DNA from: Anaspis maculata
Taxonomy: Eukaryota > Arthropoda > Insecta > Coleoptera > Scraptiidae
Length of the DNA: 64,000 bases
Assembly (NCBI GenBank): GCA_949128115.1
Contig: OX421966.1
Location: 52,077,416 to 52,141,415 of the forward strand
Direction: 5' to 3'
In this document: one piece after another, positions 57,250 to 64,000 of the stretch
Position numbering within the stretch: the stretch's first letter is position 1
Layout: every line of letters starts with the position of its first letter
Notes under the pieces: model-generated
The model's input: only the letters and a program-made list of their open reading frames with translations
What the model was told of the DNA's origin: nothing
Database searches by the model: none
Made by a program: the position numbers and the translations under genes

Positions 57250-59710
57250 TAGTTATAGTAGCCGAGGTACACATAAAAAAACGGCATTTGATGTTACAAG
57301 CAAGCCACTTTGCACAGTTGTTACTTAGACCCTAACAAACATTTTTTTCCGCAGCACATGGAAATCGGTCCCTTAGGAGAGCGGGGGGGGGGGAGCCCCC
57401 TTGAAAAAAGTAACTTTTTTAAATATTGACCGATTTTCACAATTCTGGTGTCGATTCCACACAATTTAATATCGCTAAGAAAGATAGAGATGAAGTACGT
57501 CACAAGATACAGTTATTTTTTCATTTTCGGGCGCCATTTTTGAAATATGGCCGCCTATCTAGCAAAATTTCATCTGATTTGAAAATAAGCTTGTCGCGTG
57601 TCTAAACCGACTAATTTTGGGGCGTTCTTCACGTTTTCTTCATCTAAAATAACATTCGAGATATCTGAAGGGAGTTATTGAATGAAGGAAGCATAAAAGG
57701 CAATTTTTTTCAATATTTATACTAATGAAGAAATATTCAGTTACATATTATTCGCAATAATTTGTTGCACACTGTTCCCTGGATCAGCTGAACCAATCGT
57801 AGGATCAAGTCCTGAACTGGAAAGTAATTATTGGGGCTTCTAGTACCTATACTTTCCTCCAAATTTATAAAAAAAAGACTGAAGGCATAGTTTTTGTTGG
57901 TGCAGCCTCCTTTACAGCTCTTGCAACTAAGAGTGCAGGGTAGCCGATTTCTTTTGCATTTACATTGCATAGTTTGGCAACCAGTCTTGCAGCCACGTCG
58001 GTCCAAGGCATGACAAGCACTCCACACTTCCTATAACTGAGACCATACTGGTTCCCACTTATCATTTTGGAGTGCCCAACCCAATCCTTCTGGAGTTGTG
58101 TCACACTGGCTAGTGGACGTGGCTTGTCCCCACAACTGACCAGTCTGGTAAGCGGCTCGTCAAGCATGCTGTACTAGGGCACCAGATGTCGGAGGACCAC
58201 AGGGCCAAAGGTCGATTCTCTGTGGCAAATAGGTTTTTGCGAACCTGATCTACAGTGATACACTCAGGATCACACACTCCATACATGCGGACTGTGTTTT
58301 CTTCGGAGGTCTTCAGTGTATCCTCAGTGAGAGGATGTGCAGGAGGACGAGCTACAGGTGTGAATGCATCGGTGTGAATATCTTTCCAAGCACTCCACCT
58401 GTCTTTTTGTCTTTCTATCAACTAAAAAACGAAACGCTATAACAATCTATGTAGGCGTAGAAACCACGCTGAGCTACGGATCTGGACTCTCCAAGAGCTT
58501 CTGCAATTGAATGGATTGCTAGGTGTCTGTAATGCTTGGAGGTACCATAGAGAATCCGTAATTGCCTGAGGCCGACGCTTTTTATGTCGAAGTTGTGGGA
58601 GATCGCTAGGACTACGACGTCTGAATCGGAACTTGGAATGGGGACGTTTTCAGTATCGAGAATTACCATGTCCATGACATGAAGAAATATCCTGGCATCA
58701 GCTTCTTCCATCTGATCGCAAGTGACATCATTGAGGTTGGTGTTTTGAGATAATCCGAAGATCTGACGAATTCATCTACGGCTGTCACTGAGCCTATGAT
58801 TTGAGGTAAACCAGAAAGAGACGTTTCTGAAAGAAATCTGAATAATTCAAATATCATTCTTGAGATTCACTGTGGGGAAAACCCACTTACAGATCAACTG
58901 AGGGTAACTGAAGGCAGTGTTGGCTTTATACATCTGTTTCCTTACCTCAATATGTCACTACATTTGGAACAACAGCGCTGCAAGCTGCAGTCATGAATAA
59001 CTGCCGCCAAAACATTTCGCATATTCAAATCCACATTCGGGTTGTGGCGGTGAATTTGAAATAAGACGTAAGATTTATGGAACTCATTTATAATAATAAT
59101 ATAATAATAATAAACTGTCTTTATTGATTTTCCAGAATAAAGTATAAGATATGAAAATTAAAATAAAATAAACACTGAAAAATCAAACTTAGGGCGAACT
59201 TCAGATGAGTGCACAATCACACCCGCTGCTGAGGGGTGCCCCCTGCACCCCCATTCCACGTTTACTGGATAATAATAGTTATAATAATGCACCGAATATC
59301 ATTTTAGATAACGGAAACGTGAAGAGCATCCTTGAATTAGTCGGTTTGGACATGTGACAAGGTTATTTTCAAATCAGATGAAATTTTGCGAAATTGGCGG
59401 CCATATTTTGAAAATGGCGCCTAAAAATAACCATACCTTGTAACTTACAGCATTAGCATTGTCTCTATTTTTCTTGGTGATATCAAATTGTGTGGAATCG
59501 ACACCAAAATTGTGAAAATCGGTCAATATTTGAAAAAGTTACTCTTTCCAAGGGGGTTCCCCCCCCCTGCTTTCCTAAGGGACCGATTTTCATGTGCTGC
59601 GGAATAAAATGTTTGTTAGTGTCTTAGTAACAACTGTGCAAAGTGGCTTGCTTGTAACATCAAATGCCGTTTTCTTTCCATTTAACATGTGTGCCTCGGC
59701 TACTATTACG
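57250..59710 (-). mobile_element. 2.5 kb element with ~410 bp terminal inverted repeats
   Basis: The left arm (57250-57660) and right arm (59291-59710) are inverted copies at about 80-85%: TAGTAGCCGAGG..CACAT, ACGGCATTTGATGTTACAAG, GCACATG.AAATCGGTCCCTT, a poly-G/C run, GGTGTCGATTCCACACAATT, CAAAATTTCATCTGATTTGA. Between them on the minus strand is a broken gene (57780-58860) with an EEAD-type segment and a Cys cluster. Long inverted repeats plus an internal gene look like a DNA transposon that lost its function, but I cannot assign a superfamily, and no target duplication was resolved at the fuzzy ends. Confidence 0.8.
57780..58860 (-). pseudogene. Frameshifted gene with EEAD segment and CXC-like Cys cluster
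   Basis: Minus-strand pieces in order: 58857-58663 (LPQIIGSVTAVDEFVRSSD), 58711-58418 (MEEADARIFLHVMDMVI...SSDSDVVVLAIS...LRILYGTSKHYRHLAIH), 58421-58110 (RMYGVCDPECITVDQVRKNL..), 58167-57865 (QNPAY-type section as LSYRKCGVLVMPWTD) and 58027-57737 (RRGCKTGCQTMQCKCKRNRL then C..SCKSCKGGC). The pieces follow one another in shifting frames, so at least three frameshifts exist. The layout matches a multi-copy invertebrate protein type that I know only as uncharacterised: an 'EEADxR...H......TvDTDVVVLAI' block with Asp residues like a nuclease/PIN-type fold and a C-terminal 'C.C...C...C.C....L.C...C.C..C' cluster akin to CXC domains. It is held inside the long inverted repeats. Confidence 0.65.
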
Positions 59711-60871
59711 AACATTATGAAGTATAACATGCATCTGTCGCTTGCCTGTTGCCTCGCTACTTGCCAGCCGCGCACATGAATCAGGAACGCGCGAAGTTAA
59801 AAGTTGGTTAGACTATGAGACTAGGCGATTGTGATCAGGTTGACTTTGAAAAAAAAAAAAAGATAAATCATCAATCGTTTATTCTTTCTTTCCTCCATTT
59901 CTTTCGACTCAACACAAATTCAACATATACAGGGTCTTTTTTTAGTAATGTCACAATTTGAATGGCTTCTGACAGACAAAGTAAGAAACTTATCAACAGG
60001 GGCATGGCAGCATCTTGTAACTTATAGTTTCAAGTTTTGTTTGACACTACAACCACAGTTGTCAGCCATCAACTTTGTCTGCACGGTGCGACAAAACAAA
60101 AAGTTGTGCTTGGCAACTGCAGGGATAAAGTACATGAATGAAACCAACTGGATTTTGTGTGGGAACATCCCCTGATCGAAAATCTGGTCGCAAGACAAAT
60201 TTTTTTGGGGCTTTCGGTCCATAAGACAAGTTTGAAATTTTCAAAAAAGGATCAAAATTCATCAATTTTTTCACAGGCGTTTTGTTGACTAACCCACAAA
60301 GTGTGAATCATATTTGTAATCAGGATGAAAAACGGAATCGATTTCCATGTTGAAATACAGGGTGTACGATTTGAGAAAAAATTTCCGATGTTGCACCATG
60401 TAAGCGATGTACCATTAAAAATTTTTGTGGACAAACTCGAAACTTGCGTAAAAAATCATGTGAGAATCGTTTTTCATTCCTGAAATTATGCCAAAGGAGA
60501 AGTCTCCAGGAGGAGGTAAATTTTGGACCGTCCAATACCTCTACAGTTTGGTCCAGAAAAGCACAATGTTTGATGCACTAGAACAGGTACTAGCCAAATA
60601 CAAGGATTGACGGCGTCTCGGCGTCAGTTTTAGTCATACTCAAAAGACGAAAGCATGTTCGTGTGGCATCTAGGTTGTGTCTTCAAATAAATCTTCTATT
60701 GTTTTTTGTGCAGCTAAAATGCTTCCGAGAAATTAGACTACCGGGTTGCGTAACACGGTTATCTACCTCTTGCGAATTTAACGATCATCATCATCATTAT
60801 GATCATCATGAAAAATATCGTTTCCTTCCCCTCTCACTCGCCAGCAACAGCTTAATGACACGTGAAAGCGA

Positions 60872-60896
60872 ACAACAACAACAACAACAACAACAA
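60872..60896. repeat. (CAA)n microsatellite
   Basis: Eight consecutive CAA triplets. In one plus frame these give a Gln run, but there is no independent support for translation. Confidence 0.95.
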
Positions 60897-61269
60897 ACGG
60901 CCCAGTTTTCGGTTTGTGTAACAGCCGGCTTCCTGTTTTCCATAATTACATACATTTGGACAGAACTTTTCATTTTGTGCTCATACCTATACTTCCACCT
61001 GTATAGCAAGCAGTACGAGGTATGCATGTGCGTTTTGTCTTCGGGCACAAGGCACAAGCGAACGTTACGCAATTCTTGCCATATGCGTACCCACCTTCTT
61101 TCTACCTACGCGTGCTATTCTCGTACATTTTTCCATTTATTCGCACAATCATACAAAAAAAGGTGCTTTCAAATCGACAATTCACTTCCATAGAACGTGA
61201 GAAAGACGTCACACCGGCAGCAGAGTCTTACGAAGGCGTTCACAGAAACCCAAGAAGTGAACCGGTGTT

Positions 61270-61293
61270 GTTGCTGCTGCTGCTGCTGCTGGT
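61270..61293. repeat. (CTG)n microsatellite
   Basis: About seven CTG/TGC triplets followed by an interrupted copy. Similar short CTG/GCAGCA tracts occur at about 62555-62588. Confidence 0.9.
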
Positions 61294-61645
61294 GCTGCCG
61301 ATTCGCGTTTCTGGGAAGTTTCGAGTTACCGAGCTCAGCCAAGTGTGCTGAGAAGAAACGTTATTTTTGCTTGGATATATTAGCTGTCTGCGTGTCTGAC
61401 GTGCAAGTTTACGAGACTCGAGAAAGACAATATTTTCTTGTGATTCATTTGAACTGTTGTGTGCTGGATGTTTCGCATTTCCACGTCCTCGTTTACCGAT
61501 TTTGCAATTCGTTGTCTGCGAAGCAGTACAAATTTGTCGAGTCTCAGACCTCAAACCTGGTTAAAGGGGGAACCTCCATTTTACACACCTTCAAGATAGT
61601 CCGACTGTTTTGAATCACCCTGTATGAATAGCAAAAAATGTACCT

Positions 61646-61686
61646 GAAGATTAAATGACATCTTTACGTGTGAAATTGGCAACAGT
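61646..61686 (+). repeat. Dispersed short repeat, copy 3
   Basis: GAAGATTAAATGACATCTTT, then ACGTGTGAAATTGGCAACAGT. Matches 31466-31504 with a two-base insertion. It follows CACCCTGTATGAATAG (61617), so an ACAGGGTG-type repeat end may be adjacent. Confidence 0.6.
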
Positions 61687-64000
61687 TGAGTGCTTAGGAG
61701 CAAGACGAACTGTGGTACCGCACTACACCGTCCCTGTGGTGTCGTAGAATAGATGAATCAGTCGACACCCGAATGGAAGGACGACCGAGTTATTTAACTA
61801 GCGCTAGAGAATAGCCAAAGGTCAATTGCATTAAGAAAAAACAGTAGAGTGGAGCAATAATAAATTGTAAATTACATTGTGTTTACAAACACTCAGGATC
61901 ACCCATATGACCTACAATTATCCATTTGTTATGACCCTTCAGCACAACGCTGGCAACATTGCAGATGTCTGTGACCTAATTTTAGCCTACCTCTCACGTA
62001 CCATACTAAAATTAACAGACAAGGGCTTCGGTTCAGAAAAGCTTCAGTGAGCATGGAAATTTGGCAAAAGAACTATGGAAACGAAAAGGCCACTGGTGTA
62101 ACACCATGGAAACGGCATCGAACAGCTCGATGTCAATGCACTGATGAGTAAAATGGAAGTGTAGTTGGGTCGCCATCGAGGTTGGGCAAAGGGTAGTAAA
62201 ACAGTAAACAACAGTTGTTGGAAATGGTGCAGTTGCACACGCTGGGGCCACACCAGCGAATATAATAAATGAAATTCGCGTACTGCAATATTGCAATTGC
62301 CTAGCAACAGCAAGTGTGCTGTGCGGTATCTGCATAATAACAAAATTGACGATTGTATAAACATTTGTAATGCACCAGCCAACTCGAACATGCTATTTGT
62401 TCAGGTTCAGAGCTGGTGACAACAGTGTTGTAGTAAGCTCTGCAGAGCTGCATCATTATCCATAGATACAAAAGAGAAGCGTGTTTTGTTCCTATTGATT
62501 TGTCCTCGATTCAGACTCAATTAAATTCGAATTTATTCCTAAATGCTTGTTGTGGTGCTGCTGCTGTTGCTGCATATGCAGCAGCACAGCGCAATTCATT
62601 TAAATTTTCATGAGATTTAGAAATTACACCTCTCTTATCATGCAGCAGAGCAGCGCTCAAATATCTCGGTTACATTTCTGTGTACTCTGTATCTGCAGCA
62701 GTAATAAGCAACTGATGCGGAGAATTGTGTGTTGTTGTTGTTGTCCCCTGCAGCGCCATAAATTTAGAAGTGCTTGCTTGCGCCTCTCTTTGGTTTGAGG
62801 TTGACTCTTCTTTTTGCATTATGTGCATGCCGTTTGTCTTAAATTGTGAACAACAACCGTTATAAAGTTAACAGTTAACCGACCATACCACTTGGTCGAT
62901 CTTGATGCTTGGCCTGGCGTCACCCGATCGGCCATGATATGCTAATTGTCGTACCTACCATACAAACTGCAACAACATACGTGTACTGTACATTATAAAT
63001 GCGTTTATATGGAAAACGCAATAATTTACTGCGGCAGGAACAATGGGAAATGAATTTATGGCCGGTTTGGTAATAACAATTACTTCTGCACGGTTCCGTG
63101 GTGCAGTGCTGCTGTGCAGACTTGCTGCTTGTGTTCGCTGCTGTTACCAAGCGTTGCAAAGCTCGTTTTGGGTTTGTGAACCCTTTTGATGTGCTTATCT
63201 ATAAAAGTGTTGTTTTCCAATTATCGATTCTCTACCGCTAACGAGAGTCGATAGTTTCGAACCTTTACCGCACCATGTGATCAAACCATAACAAGACAGA
63301 CAAGGTGATGGCATGGCGTGCTTTATCACGACTGTAATTGGAAGGGAGTGGTTGGCAGTACACATTCCATTTAATTATCCATCGATGATAACCACTCCAC
63401 TGATTATACACACTGCTGGGTTTCTTCTTCGTCTCCGGCCATTGTGTGGTGTGTGGTGCTGCAGCACGCGGCTGCAAAAGTCGCACCTTTGTCCGGGGGC
63501 ACACCTTCCACAACCCTGAATCGAGTACCGACCAGCACGAATGGGAATTGTGACGTCACTTGCTGAGGGGGAAACTCTGGGGGAAGTTGTGCTCTGCTAC
63601 AGCCAGACCATAGCCATAGCCAGCAGGCAGACAGTCACAGCATATCCATCAGAGGGGTCCGACCCCAAACCCAAAACAAAAAGGGGTTCGGGTGTCACGA
63701 TCAGGTGTCTGCGTGTATGCCGTTTTTATTGATGATCGTAATGATGTGCAGCGCGCTCAAGTTTTAATGGGTTGGCTACATTTTTTCCTTTCACTCGCTG
63801 TGTTGTTCTCTCGGGCCTTTAATCCGGCCTCGCGCAGGTAAAGGGTTCTGGCGGTCCGGATTTTGTTTTCATTCTGTCAAGGACAATCAAGGGTAGCTGC
63901 ATGCCGTAGATCTCACGAGACGTCTTGGGGGATTAGCCTTGAGTGCCTACTGCAAGTCATCAACGGTCGACAAGCCACAGCTCTGAGCTTCTGTTCACTG

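Larger units (their letters stand above)
59711..64000. other. Unassigned stretch, presumably spen intron
   Basis: Contains ACAGGGT-type repeat words at about 59930 and 60357, microsatellites at 60872-60896 and 61270-61293, and a dispersed short repeat at 61646-61686. Frames of 138 and 176 codons (61197-61613 and 60663-61193 plus) cross the microsatellites and read as poly-Gln or poly-Cys, so they are probably not genes. The section 63040-63700 is somewhat GC-richer. No Spen exon was recognised. Confidence 0.5.

Noticed and set aside
60663..61193. 176-codon plus frame with a Gln run
   Set aside because: The run comes from a (CAA)n microsatellite, the start is not ATG, the rest has no known motif and there is no splice or homology support.
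61197..61613. 138-codon plus frame with a Cys run
   Set aside because: Poly-Cys arises from reading the (CTG)n tract in another phase; no domain is recognisable.

Overview
The window looks like insect nuclear DNA, possibly from a beetle (order uncertain). It is AT-rich, gene-poor and full of transposon debris. Only one protein-coding exon can be named with confidence: a 261-base internal exon at 54526-54786 (+) that encodes the second half of the first RNA-recognition motif (RRM1) of a Split ends (Spen/SHARP) protein, with clean splice sites on both sides. No other spen exon was recognised. The rest is best read as intron and/or intergenic DNA, although its extent relative to the spen gene cannot be fixed from the sequence.

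Region by region. 1-12.5 kb: scattered small repeats, then a 2.6 kb inverted-repeat element (3219-5841) carrying a nested foldback-like element whose arms are tandem 16-19 bp units (4655-5401, flanked by an 8 bp direct repeat), a 954 bp inverted-repeat element with a broken LINE reverse-transcriptase C-terminus inside it (10844-11797), and first copies of two MITE families. 12.5-37 kb: mostly unassigned DNA with tandem duplications, a tRNA-derived SINE, second copies of both MITE families, and three larger foldback elements (19914-20850, 22609-23518, 27400-28910), the last being a 1.5 kb near-complete palindrome. 37-44 kb: a 330 bp tandem duplication built around a hairpin, and a GC-rich island at 38.9-40.2 kb.

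44.3-48.9 kb holds a complete 4595 bp LTR retrotransposon on the minus strand. Its two 250 bp LTRs are identical by eye, it has a 4 bp target duplication (CGAT), and it keeps only a broken Ty3/gypsy-like integrase tail; about 1.9 kb of its body is minisatellite (105 bp and 65 bp units). It must have been moved recently by proteins supplied from elsewhere. 50.4-54.3 kb has GC-rich islands, a decayed mariner-type transposase and a pair of RFX X-box-like sites just upstream of the spen exon. Downstream, 57250-59710 is a 2.5 kb element with ~410 bp terminal inverted repeats around a frameshifted minus-strand gene with an EEAD-type segment and a C-terminal CXC-like cysteine cluster.

The main theme is the density and variety of foldback (long inverted repeat) elements, about a dozen in 64 kb, within or beside a developmental regulator gene. 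No operon, CRISPR, rRNA or intact tRNA gene was seen.
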